64,000 nt of DNA from Cristatella mucedo (lineage: Eukaryota > Bryozoa > Phylactolaemata > Cristatellidae), in NCBI GenBank assembly GCA_009760855.2, contig WPIO01000003.1, positions 12,616,501-12,680,500 of the forward strand. The letters are read 5' to 3'. The translations under genes and the position numbers were made by a program. Positions within the stretch are counted from its first letter, which is position 1. Each line of letters begins with the position of its first letter. A model generated the notes under the pieces. That model was not told where the DNA came from. It worked only from the letters and a program-made list of their open reading frames with translations, and made no database searches. Positions 13,370 to 25,124 of this stretch are shown piece by piece.

Positions 13370-13622
13370 GGTTTCGGAGCGCCCTCGGAGAACTAAATCT
13401 CTCCAAGCGCTTTGCATTTGCTGTACGGAAAACATGCAAATGTGGTTAGTAATAATATGCACAGCGTCAGCAAGCGTATTCACACTAAGAAAAATTCACA
13501 CGAACCCAGCCCACGCTGGTGAGAGAATGCGTGCTTTCAACTTCTTTTTAAGTGTCGGCTCTAAAAGTCGGGATATGTCAGTCGGGAGTGAGTTCCAGGC
13601 TTTAGGAGCACATACCAACTAA
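13370..13622 (-). mobile_element. LINE 3'-end fragment
   Basis: 3' UTR and last codons of the LINE family on the - strand: hairpin remnant GCGCCCTCGGAGAACTAAAT, then the sequence around the stop and the GAGTGAGTTCCAGGCTTTAG landmark. Confidence 0.75.
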
Positions 13623-13999
13623 AGGCATGGTATCCTACCAGTGGCTACTTACACTTTTACTTACTTACTTACTACTTACACTTACACTACTTACTACTAC
13701 AGTGGCCGTCGGCAACAGTCAGACCGAATATGCTCCTCTCTCCTTCCCAGACTCCCCCACCGTCTTTCTCGAACCCGTCTGAGCCACTCTCTCTATCGCG
13801 ATCTTTTGATCTCCCAATCCCTGCTCCCATTCCGTCTCTTCGTGTCTGTCCCTTTCTCGTGCTTAACCCCTTTCTACTTTTCTTCGCCACACTCAGCATT
13901 TCTCTTTCTCGGCCTTTCCATCCCCTTCCTCACTCTCTGCTCTATCTCCCTCTCCTGTTAACGCTCGTGCAGACACATTTTAAGAAAGAATAGCTGATT

Positions 14000-14115
14000 A
14001 AAAACCCCATCATCCACAAAGCGGCAGAGAAGCCTTAACGGCTATCGCCGCCGCTTGCAATGGGCAATAAAGGATAGCCCACCGTAGAACTCTAACCCGC
14101 GAGACCTCGGGTCAC
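14000..14115 (-). mobile_element. tRNA-derived SINE fragment
   Basis: On the - strand it carries the B-box-like GGTCTCGCGGGTTAGAGTTC and the shared body (CATTGCAAGCGGCGGCGATAG, a variant of the 24-25 kb copies) in the same order. Confidence 0.55.
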
Positions 14116-14224
14116 GAAGAGCGAGAATCTCATCTGTATGTATATATATACTTATGCATGTATAAATGCATGCATTTTTGGTGCAATGCATGCATGATGC
14201 ACTAGGCGGCAATGCTGGGGCATA

Positions 14225-14572
14225 TGTTCGAGATATAAATAACGGTTTGTTCATAGACCTGCTGAGACAACTGGCACCACTAACATGCAAAGGAACAGTT
14301 AAAAAGAAACTAAAAATGCAACCAATTATCACAGCATTTAGTGGGTCCGTGTGATTCATTTATTGTGTGCTTATGCGTGCTGGCTGCCACTAATCAAATT
14401 TGCATGTTGACCCTATGTATGTCACCTTTAACCGTGTTATGCTAGTTGACATTCAGCGTGCTATCACTTACCATTCAATCAATCTTCCTTCGTACCAAAT
14501 GGGAAGTGTCTAGAAAGAGACGAAGTTCTTTGAGGGCGCTACGAAAATAGTTTATTGTTATTATTCCTAAAG
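14225..14572 (+). mobile_element. LINE 3'-end fragment
   Basis: Last codons (KKKLKMQPIITAFSGSV), 3' UTR with a mutated hairpin, and a short TTA-type tail at 14,553-14,570. Confidence 0.75.
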
Positions 14573-15123
14573 GAACGCTTCATTTGCTGGAAGCTATGTT
14601 TTCCATACTCCATTTTGCAGAGCACGTCGCCCGAGGGTCGTGAGGGCAAAAGGAACCGGTGCGACTACACACCCGCAAGGTCAATAGTATACGGATCACT
14701 GATTCATTTGGGCCGTACTTTCAAACCTTTCACTCTCAATGCTGTCACTCCGTCATGCAGCCCTACTGGTCGATGCGCGAAATCGGACACAGGCTCAGCA
14801 AGTGCTTCTCAGTCGGACCCTTCGCATGACGCTCGTTACCGGGTTTCCCGGCGTGCAGGCGAGGCTTCGCCGGCTCGGCCAAATAGGCGATTAGGCGAAG
14901 CGCCGGCCACACCAAGCTCGGCCGTCGAGCCCGCGATTCGATGCTCTCGAGATTATAGTGCAATGGCGCTGGTCGAATTGGCGCTCAAAGCACGCGGAGG
15001 CGTACGGCCCTGGTTGGCGCACAGCGTTTCGCGCCGTTACGCTCCGGCTCGTTGCAAGCGGCAAGCTCTTTCCACTGAGCACGTCTCTCGCGTTAATTTA
15101 TAACATATATGAAATTATATGTA

Positions 15124-15945
15124 ATTACTACTACTACTAATAATAATAATAATGCATTGATAAAGCACCATCAGAGAACTCAATCTCTTTTTAGGCGCTT
15201 TACATTGGCTGCAAAGGGAAACGCGATTGAATGGTGAGTAATATCATGCTTGATAAACAACATGAATAACATGGTTAGGGGTGACTTGCACAGGGTCAGT
15301 ATGCAAGTGTGGTTAGTGGCAGCATGCACAGTGTCAGCACGCATAAGCACATCAAGGACGAATCACAGGGACCCACTAAGCGCTGTCCTGAATAGGCGTG
15401 TTTTCAAGTTCTTTTTAAATGTGGTCAAGTCAGGGAACGTTCTGACACAAGTCGGGAGGCAGTCCCAGGCTTTGGGGACATACGAACTAAATGCACGGTC
15501 TCCAAAGGATTTGAGGTTTACACGAGGTATTGGTAAACTGTTGGGTTCCGAAAAGCGGGTGTTACGATGCTTGGCCTGGTGGGGGAGTAGATCTGAGAGA
15601 TAGGCTGGAGCCAAAGAATGAAGTGACCTAAAAGTGAGCGATAAAACCTTAAAGTCGATCCGTTGCTTGACTGCGAGCCAGTGCAGGTCGGCGAGAAGTG
15701 GTGTGATGTGGCAACTCCCACGCCCACAGCAGACAAGCCTAGCTGCGGAGTTTTGCACCAGCTGTAAGAGCCTGGTTGCACATGCCGGTAGGCCACCAAC
15801 CAGTGAGTTGCAGAAGTCAAGACGGGATGTCACACATGCATAGACCAACTTAGACGTGGTATCCTTATCTGAACAAGCCCGAATTTTAGCGATGTTATGT
15901 AGCTGAAAGTAGGCAGACTGGATTGTGGAGCTGATGTGGTCAATT
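15124..15945 (-). mobile_element. LINE, post-RT region and 3' UTR
   Basis: The - strand frame at 15,989-15,363 is open for about 200 codons and gives the C-terminal region from YFQLHNIAKIRA to FRTALSGSL. The 3' UTR, hairpin and AAT/CTA-repeat tail follow at 15,362-15,124. Confidence 0.88.
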
Positions 15946-16519
15946 ACATATACTATATACCCACGACTTTGGTCGTTAAATATATTCACCTTGACCTTGG
16001 TTCGAGGCGAGCACTTTAATTACTGGGCCAAACCAGCGGCAGCATGACTCACGAGGTGCAAAGCAACTGCCAGGGCCATTCGCCTCTTCAATTGCTTTTC
16101 ACTCATAGAATCGCAGCTAAAATCTCCTGCTCCTTCATCACGACACTATTAGCTTCGCCCTTCTCATCTCACACGATCAAAAAAGCAGCTAAATGTATTT
16201 TAGTTAAGCTATCCAACCTGGTCCGTTTGATGAAAAGTGCGAGCAATTAACAATTGGGCTAAGACCGGTATTTTGGTTTAAGCCGAAATTGCGGAGCACT
16301 CAGGACTAGAACTTCACATGTCAGAGTGGCTGTGTAATCAACTTTTGAGGCCGAAAACACTGATTTTCGGAATCCAGCGCTTCGCTGCGCCGCGTGCGTT
16401 GGTGCTTTTTATTAAAATTGGCCTTCGGTCAAATTTATGGACAAGACCGTACCTATAAACAATTGCAGAGAGCTTCAATTTGAATATTGAAGACGATGCA
16501 TGTGAGCGTATATCTTCGT

Positions 16520-16690
16520 AACGGCACAGCCGCTATGACACCGACATGCAGACTGTTGATAGGACTGACTTTTCACAACCCAGGTCGTGGGTTCAAGTCC
16601 TCGAGTCGGTGATCTTTTATTGTTCACCGCAAGCAGCGGGAACAGCCGTTTAGGCTCTTCAGCCACCATATACATGGGACTGTTTCCGGT
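16520..16690 (+). mobile_element. tRNA-derived SINE fragment
   Basis: Carries GGTCGTGGGTTCAAGTCC (B-box) and the body CACCGCAAGCAGCGGGAACAG ... GGCTCTTCAGCC, matching the SINE copies at 24-25 kb. Confidence 0.6.
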
Positions 16691-17546
16691 CAAGCTATTC
16701 ATTTGTGTCCCTTCCACTGATAGATAATCTCCGGTGTTTAAATACGCAATTAGATAATTCGCTGGTCAAAAGCCGGCTCATTTCTATTTCATGATGCAAT
16801 GCACAATTAAATGTTCAATTTCAACTATGGGAAAGCATAATGTAGCTACAAGAGTAAATTAATAAGTAGATTCTCCTCGAGATTTTGAAGAGGTACTCAT
16901 CTATCATAGCAATGCCCTCGCAGTAGTACTGTGAATATCAAAAAGAGCACACCATTAGCAGGACCTCAGTGATCAGCGCCTACGGAGCCGCGTTCTCACA
17001 CTCACTCACATTCAAAATTACACTTTATAGTTGATGCCGTTTCGCTCCGCATTATTAGAGGCATAGTTGTCGCATGCCAGTGGTTAAATTTCTCGCCTCT
17101 AGCCAAGGTCAAGGTGAATATACTTGAAGCCCCTGGTCTTGAGCTCGAGCCCCGTAGCATATTTTAAGCGTCTGAACGGAGATTAAGTTCTCTTTTGGAG
17201 CTGTACGAATGAATATATTTTAATGGTTTGAAACTCAACAGCTCGGCTGGTATGTCGCGCGAGGCGTAGCTACCCTAGCACAACACACCACACCACAGCT
17301 GCATTTCCTCTACAGGCTCCCTATCTAGCATTGAATCGATTTAAATCGATCCCAATCTTGCTTCCTGCTTGTAGAGTAAGCTCTCGCACCACACACCCCT
17401 CAGGCATCTCGTCATTTTTAAATCACTTGCTAAACTGAATCTTTTGGTGACATGGCATTCACTTCGTATTCACCGAAAGTTTGGAGCTCGCCAGCGGCTA
17501 CTGTCTGTGACTACCTGCGATGACCTTGCACCATTTAAGTCTCAGC

Positions 17547-17550
<4 letters not shown>

Positions 17551-17632
<82 letters not shown>

Positions 17633-17634
17633 GT
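17551..17634. repeat. (CA)n(TA)n microsatellite
   Basis: About 33 CA units followed by about 8 TA units, in intron 3 of the gamma-subunit gene. Confidence 0.97.
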
Positions 17635-18299
17635 TACATATGGTCAGCTGTCAGGTTTTCCTTCGCTCCAGGGGACAGACAGACGGACAGGTCAATTGGT
17701 GCTTGCCTCTTTTGAGTGTTGTCAGATAAAGAGATGACGAATGTCAGTCCGTAGTTGGTTATAAGCTTTGAGGGCATAGTAACTGAAGGCATTGTCTCCA
17801 AACTTTTTTCGCACTGGATAGGAGTACAACATATATTTTCATATTGCACATACTCCCCGAGCACAATAGAGGAGGCTTTCATAGGGTATACAGATGACAA
17901 ACAGCTGTACAGCTGTCCTACGATCCGTCCTTGCCTTCCAGCAAGTCAAGCTATTTAAGTTTCTTATTGCATGTGTTGCTTGATATTCAGACTTGGATGG
18001 TTATACACTTTCTCAAATTGGATGACGATGAAAATGAACTTGCTAGTCATGGAAAATCGTAATGTTAGAAATTGGAAAAGCTATCCCTCAAAATGGGTTA
18101 AGCAAGCCTATCTCCTGTAGAGTCTGCACGAAATATTAGTGTTTTGATTTTAAAGTGACTTTTCATGAGACAACAACATCAGCTTGGCGGTCAGACCTGT
18201 CTACTTTCAGCTGCTGCAAAAATCTGGGCCCCACCCAGCTAAGCCTAGGCTACCGCATCCAAGCTGATCCGCGATTTTTGACATTCCATCTCAACTTCT

Positions 18300-18690
18300 G
18301 TAGCCCACAATTATTAATGATAGTAATAACTCACTTGATAAAGCGCCACAGAGAACTCAATCTCTTTCTAGGCGCTTTACATTTGCTGCACAGGAAGCAT
18401 GATTGAATGGTTAGCGGTATCAGGCTTGATAAAAAACAACAATATCACGGGTTAGGGGTGACATGCATAGGGTCAGCATGTAAGTTTGGTTAGTGGCAGC
18501 TGTCAGCACGCATAAGCACATAAAGGACAAATCGCATAAATTCACTAAATGCTGTGATAACTAAGTGCGTTTTTAATTTCTTTTTAAATGTGGTCAAGTC
18601 AGGGGATGTCGTGACGGAAGTCGGGAGTGAGTTCTAAGCTTCGGGAGCATACGAAATAAAGGCACCGTCTCCAAAGGATTTACCAGTCTC
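18300..18690 (-). mobile_element. LINE 3'-end fragment
   Basis: 3' hairpin (AAGCGCCACAGAGAACTCAA ... GGCGCTTT), 3' UTR and last codons of the LINE family read on the - strand. A poorer remnant continues to about 18,880. Confidence 0.75.
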
Positions 18691-18983
18691 CCAGCCTGTG
18701 CATAATGACGCTTCGCTAAAGTTGGTGAAAACTCGGCAGCTAGGATTGTCTGTGCCGCCGTCTTGAGTACATCGACTTCCAGTGGCTTCCTATGAAGCAG
18801 TGAATTGATTTCGAAGCACATTCATTCTCTTGCTTCAATCTACCAATCCGAACTCGTTCCCACCACTGTTTGGCATCACACCACTCGCTCTTATAATAAT
18901 AACAATACGCGCTGCAAAAGGAGCAAGACCGTCTCGCGCGACTTTATGTCGGCACTGCTGAGGAGTGGCTCTGCTGTTGACGC

Positions 18984-19047
18984 GGGAGGCAGAGCGCGGA
19001 TGCAGCCGCCGCCGCCGGCGCTAGGCTGCATCCGCGCTCTGCCTCCC
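18984..19047. repeat. Perfect 24-bp inverted repeat with 16-nt loop
   Basis: The left arm 18,984-19,007 (GGGAGGCAGAGCGCGGATGC...) is the exact reverse complement of the right arm 19,024-19,047. The loop is GCC-rich. It sits about 100 bp downstream (in gene sense) of the exon 3 donor. Confidence 0.9.
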
Positions 19048-19144
19048 CGCTCGAGCGAAGTGCGGATGCGATCGTGGGCCCAGCGGAAGTGCGACGGCGG
19101 CGATCGAGAGAGATTTCAGCGCCGCCGCTCTGCGCAGGTCGTAC

Positions 19145-19288
19145 CCGACAGGACGAAAGCGATTCCGGAGAAGAAAGTCAGCAGCGTTCGTCGTCGCGCG
19201 CAGAAGTAGGCCGCCAGGCAGACGCCGTCGCCTGCTGCGTGTAGCAGCGTGCTCAGACATGGAAACGGCGACGCCAGCCGGATGTTCT
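19145..19288 (-). CDS. CACNG: Calcium channel gamma / TARP-like exon 3: second and third membrane segments
   Basis: 144 nt, close to the 141-nt exon 3 of vertebrate TARP genes. The acceptor is TTTTTTGAAG|AG and the donor TCGG|GTACGA, both phase 1. It encodes residues 121-168: ENIRLASPFPCLSTLL, GVCLAAYFCARRRTLL, FFSGIAFVLS. This aligns with the RASSIFPILS...GLCIAASEFY...IFFVSAG block (TM2 and start of TM3). It joins exon 4 to give FVLS-GLSLLVGII across TM3. The short length and CpG-rich codons make it easy to miss, but phase, length and position all fit. Confidence 0.85.
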
Positions 19289-19491
19289 CTTCAAAAAACC
19301 GCCGCCGTCGCACGGTGCAAATGGCTCGAGCGTCGAGCGCAGCCGGCTGCCGCCTAGCTGTCTAGCTGTGCGGTCAAGCTGCAGTGAGCGGCTGGTCGCC
19401 CGTCCGGCGATCGATCAGCTGGGCGTGGCTGCGGCGGCAGCCGTCTCCGGGGGCCGCCGCCGCCACCCCCGCCGCCGCCGGGGTCACTCAC
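19289..19491 (-). other. Gamma-subunit gene intron 2
   Basis: 203-bp phase 1 intron, GTGAGT ... TTGAAG, GC-rich. It contains no recognisable repeat. Confidence 0.8.
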
Positions 19492-19608
19492 CGACTATGC
19501 GCCCGACAACGGTGTCGCTGTCCGACATTTCGCTCGAGCCGCCGTCGCCGGTGAAGTAAGGTATGCGCTCGCAAGCAGGAAGCGCCGACATTTCCACGCC
19601 GTTCCTGT
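19492..19608 (-). CDS. CACNG: Calcium channel gamma / TARP-like exon 2: first extracellular loop
   Basis: 117 nt, acceptor TCGTCGCAG|AC, donor GTCG|GTGAGT, both phase 1. It encodes residues 82-120, including PACERIPYFTGDG and MSDSDTVVGRIV, matching the C..I.YFPED.......DTAEYFLR region of the TARP first loop. The upstream open frame on this strand is mostly translated microsatellite and is not coding. Confidence 0.82.
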
Positions 19609-19879
19609 CTGCGACGAGAGGCGCTCGGTGGCGCCGAGCGAGTGAGTGGCGCGGGTGAGCGAGGCGCAGCGTCCGCGAGAGACATTCGCGTGGAAAACGG
19701 GTGGCGCTACAGGAAGCGTCGGTCGTTGCTGCGCGACGGCGAGACTGGTGGGAGGAGCGCGCGAGACGACGGAGCAACGTGGGATTAAGTGGAGGATGCA
19801 AAGGAAGGCATGCGAAAGAGGGGGCGCGCACACGAGCACGGAGCGAGAGAGAGAAATAGATAGATAGATAGATATATAG

Positions 19880-20591
<712 letters not shown>

Positions 20592-21229
20592 TTACCCACC
20601 GCACGCGCATGCCGCTGACGTCACTCGGTCTTAGCCCCGCAGTAAGGCGCTCGTAGTTCACGTTCAGGCGGTGGGTTCAAGTCGTGCAGCGGGCAATTAC
20701 TTTCTGACCGACGCAAGCCGGGCTAACGCTGCGACAGCTCCCCTGCCGCTAAATAAATACGCCAAAATTCAATTCCCATTTTTTAAATTCTTCTATCCTC
20801 ACACTGCACTGTCAGCCACAGCTTCGGCAGCGCCCGCTGAGAATGCCTCGCATCTGGCCGCCACGAAGTTGAGCACTACCTCGTTCGCAATGCCGCTGCT
20901 GCTGCTGCTGGGCTCTAATTTCGCCGAGCATTCGTCAAATTCGGTTTAAAATAAATTTAAATTAATTTCGAGCCGGCTCAAGCGCTCAAGCGCTCGATTC
21001 TCGCTTGCCGTCTTTGTCTGCCTTCTAACCGGACTGGGGGAGGGGGGAGGAAGCCGACGGTTAGCTGTATCGAGCCGCGCCTCGCGTAGCGGTCACGTGG
21101 CCCGGCCGTACCGCGTATCTTTTAGCCGCGGTTCGGTTCTCCCTCCCATCGGTGCTCCACGGCGCTGTAGAAACGCCCCGCAACGCAGGACAACTGCGGA
21201 TCGATCGCGAGCCGCTACCGCCGTGGCCG

Positions 21230-21237
<8 letters not shown>

Positions 21238-21268
<31 letters not shown>
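21238..21268. repeat. (GGC)n trinucleotide run
   Basis: About ten GGC units, read as poly-Pro on the - strand if the exon 1 donor were not used. It lies just inside intron 1. Confidence 0.9.
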
Positions 21269-21269
<1 letters not shown>

Positions 21270-21286
21270 GAGTTCGGCTGACCTAC

Positions 21287-21530
21287 CGACAACTCCGGCG
21301 CACCACCTCCACAGGCCCACGCGCGACTTGTAGAAAGCGCCGTCCGACGAGTTGGTCCATGGCGCGCGCGCCGCCGCCGCCGCGACGCTCCTGATGCGCT
21401 CGGTGCATAGAAGCCAGCGGTCGCTGGCGAGCGCTGCGATGAGAAGCGCCAGTGAGGCGCTGGCGAGCGCCGCGGCGCAGGCCACCAGCAGCCGCCTCTC
21501 GCCGCTGGCTCGCCCCAGCCGCCGGCACAT
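21287..21530 (-). CDS. CACNG: Calcium channel gamma / TARP-like exon 1: start, first membrane segment, GLW motif
   Basis: Start ATG 21,528-21,530, the first in frame. Residues 13-35 form a hydrophobic segment (LLVACAAALASASLALLIAA), followed by SDRWLLC, like the TDYWL after TM1 of TARPs. An N-glycosylation site (N60-S-S) and then VGLWRWC give the claudin-superfamily GLW..C signature. The donor is GTCG|GTAGGT, phase 1, at the same position relative to GLW..C as in vertebrate CACNG genes. The complete protein from four exons is 350 aa, within the family range. TARP-type members traffic and gate glutamate receptors, and other gamma members associate with voltage-gated calcium channels. I cannot decide between these from sequence alone. 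Confidence 0.87.
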
Positions 21531-22560
21531 GGCTGCGGCGGCGGCGGGCGGCTCGGCACCTACTCAGCGCCGCTCGGCCGAAGCGCCGCCGCCGCCGCCT
21601 CGCCATTCCCAACCATGTCGCGTCGTCGCGTCGTCGTCGGCGGCCTAGGGCAGAGCTCCACCATGGCGGAGGTGCTGGCGCTGTGCAGGCAGCGGCGGCT
21701 ACTGGAGGCAGGCGCCGGAAGCCGCTTTTGCCTAATGCCGATTGGAGCGCTCGCGGCCGAGCTGGCGGCGGGCGGGCGGGGATTGGAGCGAGTCGCACAC
21801 GCGAGTGCGAACGAGCGGACAGCCGGCGCTCTTAAACCAAATTAGGCGATTAACAAATTATTCGAAGAGCTCCCTTGCAGAGAATCGAGTCCATCGATTT
21901 CTCGCTATAATTCCGTCACTAATTCTGTTGCTCCGTCGCCGCGTACGCTTCTAATTGGTGTGACGTTGGGCGCGACGCGAAGCTGGCCGAGAGCGGAGGA
22001 TTGCACAGAGCCGCCCGTCGCATTCGAGGCGACGTCCTCAACGGGAGTCCGATTGACCTCGGACCGACCGCTGTAGAAGCAATGCCGGCTGCAGCGCGAC
22101 CCGCGAGCGACGACGTTGCGGATGTCCGATGTCCGGATGCGCACCGAGTGCAGCCGCAGCCCGCCGAGCCCAGTGCAGCGACGGCGCCTGCTCGCGCTCC
22201 GGCGCCTTCGAGCGGCCACCGCGCGTCGGGCAGATTTAACTGGCTCGGATCTGCGGATGCCCGGATCGGAATTAGGCAGATTACGCAGAGGTCAGGATGA
22301 GCGTCGCGAATTGTGCGGAGAGAGGAGGCGAGCCTAGACGCTGGGCGCGTAATGCGAGCCTAGACGCTGGGTGCGTAATGCGAGTGAACTGCACAGGCAC
22401 CGGATGGCGACAACGAAACGTGGTCTTCTTCAGGAAACGACGAACCGTCTGCATCTGCAAGGATTGCTGGACTGCGAGAGAGGCTTATACTGTCTAGTAC
22501 GAGTCGCTTTCCCACTTCCGCGGACAGACGGCCGGCAGCTAGCGAGGCTTGCGCTGCTAG
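21531..22560. other. CpG-rich upstream region of the gamma-subunit gene
   Basis: GC- and CpG-rich DNA immediately 5' of the gene on the - strand, with open frames on all six frames that mirror each other. It is probably promoter and 5' untranslated DNA. A 26-bp unit (CGAGCCTAGACGCTGGG...) is repeated twice in tandem at about 22,329-22,380. Confidence 0.45.
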
Positions 22561-22587
22561 GACATATATGCATATACATATACGTGT

Positions 22588-22642
22588 ATACATAAATAAA
22601 TAAATAAATAAATAAATAAATATATATATATATATATATAAT
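22588..22642. repeat. (TAAA)n(TA)n microsatellite
   Basis: About eight AAAT/TAAA units, then about ten TA units. Confidence 0.95.
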
Positions 22643-22875
22643 TCATTTGTATGGCCCCCTGACAGAACTTGCTCACTACATAGGCGCGTTGCATATGCCA
22701 CCAGGGCTAGAGGCATCTGCTATCTTCTTTATCCAAAGTCAATCTAAGATAGACCAGCTTTGGCATTTTGTAGTACTTTGAAGTTGCCGACTCATTTTCA
22801 AGAACTGTGATGCACTTGATGAGCTTGGACGTGATGAATTTGATGACGCCGAGCTTTTTTTAAAGTAGTGACATC

Positions 22876-22876
<1 letters not shown>

Positions 22877-22930
<54 letters not shown>
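22877..22930. repeat. (TA)n(TG)n microsatellite
   Basis: TA run followed by TG run. It abuts a LINE fragment. Confidence 0.95.
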
Positions 22931-22934
<4 letters not shown>

Positions 22935-22954
22935 GTGTTTTTGTGTGTATGTGT

Positions 22955-23135
22955 AAACAAGCCCGAATTTTAGCAATGTTACGTAGCTGAAAGTAGGCAG
23001 TCTTGACAGTGGAGCTGATGTGATCATCTAGTGAAAGGTCACTTTGTAACCGAACACCTAGATTTCGTGCAGATGCGGCAGGAGATATGCTGGCAGAGCC
23101 GATTCTGAGAGTTAAGCATTTCAAATTCTGAGTCA
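22955..23135 (-). mobile_element. LINE internal fragment
   Basis: - strand translation gives LTLRIGSASISPAASARNLG and SLDDHISSTVKTAYFQLRN, the segment between the RT palm and the C-terminal block of the family. It has no 3' end. Confidence 0.8.
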
Positions 23136-23139
23136 TACT

Positions 23140-24085
23140 TGAGAAATCGCCGACTTGCCACCAGAACTTCTGAACTCTATGGAACCTTAAATATATTATT
23201 ATTGTTATTATCTCCTGTCGATGACACAGTTAGACTGTCGCTCATTGACAGCGACACATTTGTGGCACAGATGCGTTTTCGCTGTGATAAAATTGCGATC
23301 TCGGGCCACACTCTTACGCGTGCCATAAACTTTAAAATTTTACTAGCAAACGATTGTTAAATATCGCATGCGTCCACCGACATTGTCCTTCCTGTCTTTT
23401 CACACTGTCCATGTTTCTCTTCAAGCGCTCCTCTGCCCGTCGGCGCTCCGTAGTCCTTTTAGAGTTTAGTATTTTTTTATTTATGAAAAGACCGCCTCTA
23501 GCCATCTTGGCAGTTCACATTGGCTGTTCTATTTACTTAAAATTCGTACAATTTCTTTAAGATCAATATACAGGTTCAATTATTGTTCATACGTACTTTT
23601 TGGCGTTTCTAGTTAGTCACTCGATGCTATCGCAGCAACTGCATGACAGCAAAGCGCCAATTAGGTATTTCAAAATCAGGGTAGTTTTTAGTATAAATGC
23701 ATGCTTCAAGAAGCCTAATGTGAAGAGCATGTAGAAACGCCTTGGCTTTGGGCTTTGGACGAATTCGCTCTGCTAAATAGACATGACCACTGTGCACAGG
23801 AGAGGCTAACTAAACCGTAAACTAAACCCTGCAAGCACAGGCGATGCGGTGACTTCTTGACATCCACGTTGAAGCGATAATTTTTAGCCATTTTTTTATG
23901 ACATGGATGCTCACGAGCAACTTTCCAGCAAGTTTTTGAGCAGAGACGTCTGCACTAACCCCTCTCCGTCCTCAGCTACATGCACGCCAGTGCGACACTG
24001 CATTGGCCCGCTCTCTTTGTCTGGCTCCGTCAGCAATAGTAATAGGGCAATGTAATTTAGTTGTATAATTACCTGCAATTGTAAA
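23140..24085. other. Unassigned sequence
   Basis: No gene or repeat family recognised. Only short open frames without motifs. Confidence 0.4.
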
Positions 24086-24224
24086 GCCGTGATGGCGCAC
24101 TAGGTATGGTGGTTTCACGACCTCGGTCCCGAAGTCGTGGGTTCGAATCTTGCAGTTGGCGATCCCTTATTACCACTGCAAGCGGTTTGTGATAGCCGCA
24201 AAAGGCTCTTCTGTCGCTATACAA
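24086..24224 (+). mobile_element. tRNA-derived SINE, near-complete copy
   Basis: Begins GCCGTGATGGCGCACTAGG (A-box-like TGGCGCACTAGG) and has a B-box-like GTGGGTTCGAATC 40-45 bp later, the spacing of a tRNA-type pol III promoter. A body follows: CCACTGCAAGCGG ... GATAGCCGCAAAAGGCTCTT ... GTCGCTATAC. A second, inverted copy lies at 24,979-25,119. It is not a functional tRNA: the anticodon arm and acceptor pairing are not preserved. Confidence 0.8.
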
Positions 24225-24529
24225 AAGAGGCATTTTATTTTATCATTTTTATATTATTACCTAGGCATAGTCCACCTCGGTAGCGATGCATTCACTGTGC
24301 CTAACTTTCGTGCGGGGAGAATGCAGCGACAGCCTCTCTTTAAAAGTTGAGGCATCGCTGGGACCTTCCCTTTGGCTGGCTATTCAGTTTCCTTAGGCAG
24401 GGAGTTGCAGACCACACAGCTATCGTTGGTGTCAGCATCCACCGGCCGCCTGTCCCCACAGCCCCCGCCCCCGTGAGGTGAGCTGGCAACACGTGCTCTA
24501 CAGCAGGTGAGCTGATGGAGTTGCTGCTT

Positions 24530-24650
24530 AAGAATAATAATAATAGTAATAGTAATAATAAAAATAATACATCGATATAGGACCCTAACAGAAAGAAATC
24601 TCTTTCTAAGCACTTTACATTTGCTTAAACAGGAGTGCATAATTTTAAAA
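24530..24650 (-). mobile_element. LINE 3' tail fragment
   Basis: AAT-repeat tail followed by the degraded hairpin region (GACCCTAACAGAAAGAAATC...AAGCACTTTACATTTGCT). Confidence 0.65.
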
Positions 24651-24978
24651 ATTATGAGGCGTCCATAACTGGCTGACCTGCCTGTTCGTGATTTGATGCC
24701 AGTCGGATCGAAGCGACACACATTCTCGCCGAGAAAAAAGGTTTCTAAGATCGAAGAGCAAACGTCGGATGCCATGGCGAGCAAGACCTGCACATTGTAG
24801 TGCAGTGCCGCAGAAGTTGCAGCTGGGCAGCTCAACATTTCGAGAGAGACTGGGCGCTGGACTGATCTCGCTGCAGAAAACAGCAACACCCGGGCCACTC
24901 GTGGCGAGATAACTCGAAGAAAGTAGGACCTGCATTAAACAGCTAAAAAAATTCCTAGCTGCTTAAACAGCCTCTTCT

Positions 24979-25119
24979 TGTATAGCGACAGAAGAGCCTT
25001 GACGGCTATCACCACCGCTTGCAGTGGCGATAAAGAATCGCCCACCGCAGGAATCGAACCTACGACCTCGGGACCGAGGTCCTGAAAGCAACCGCCTTAC
25101 CTAGTGTACCATCACGGCT
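24979..25119 (-). mobile_element. tRNA-derived SINE, near-complete copy
   Basis: Reverse complement of the 24,086 copy, with clearer boxes: GATGGTACACTAGGTAAGG (A-box region) and GTCGTAGGTTCGATTCC (B-box). The same body and the same CGCTATAC 3' end follow. Confidence 0.82.
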
Positions 25120-25124
25120 TCACT

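Larger units (their letters stand above)
12958..19144 (-). other. Gamma-subunit gene intron 3
   Basis: Phase 1 intron (GTACGA ... CTGCAG). It contains LINE fragments (13.4, 14.3, 15.1-15.9 and 18.3-18.7 kb), SINE fragments (14.0 and 16.5 kb), a CA microsatellite at 17,551-17,616 and a 24-bp GC-rich hairpin just beyond the exon 3 donor. No additional exon is needed, because exon 3 joins exon 4 in frame within TM3. Confidence 0.8.

Noticed and set aside
21215-21835. Overlapping open frames of up to 171 aa on both strands in the GC-rich region
   Set aside because: CpG-rich composition keeps all frames open. Only the - strand frame from 21,530 shows family motifs and a splice donor in phase.
24086-25119. 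Functional tRNA genes
   Set aside because: A- and B-box-like words exist, but the acceptor stem and anticodon arm are not intact, and copies share a non-tRNA body. They are SINEs.
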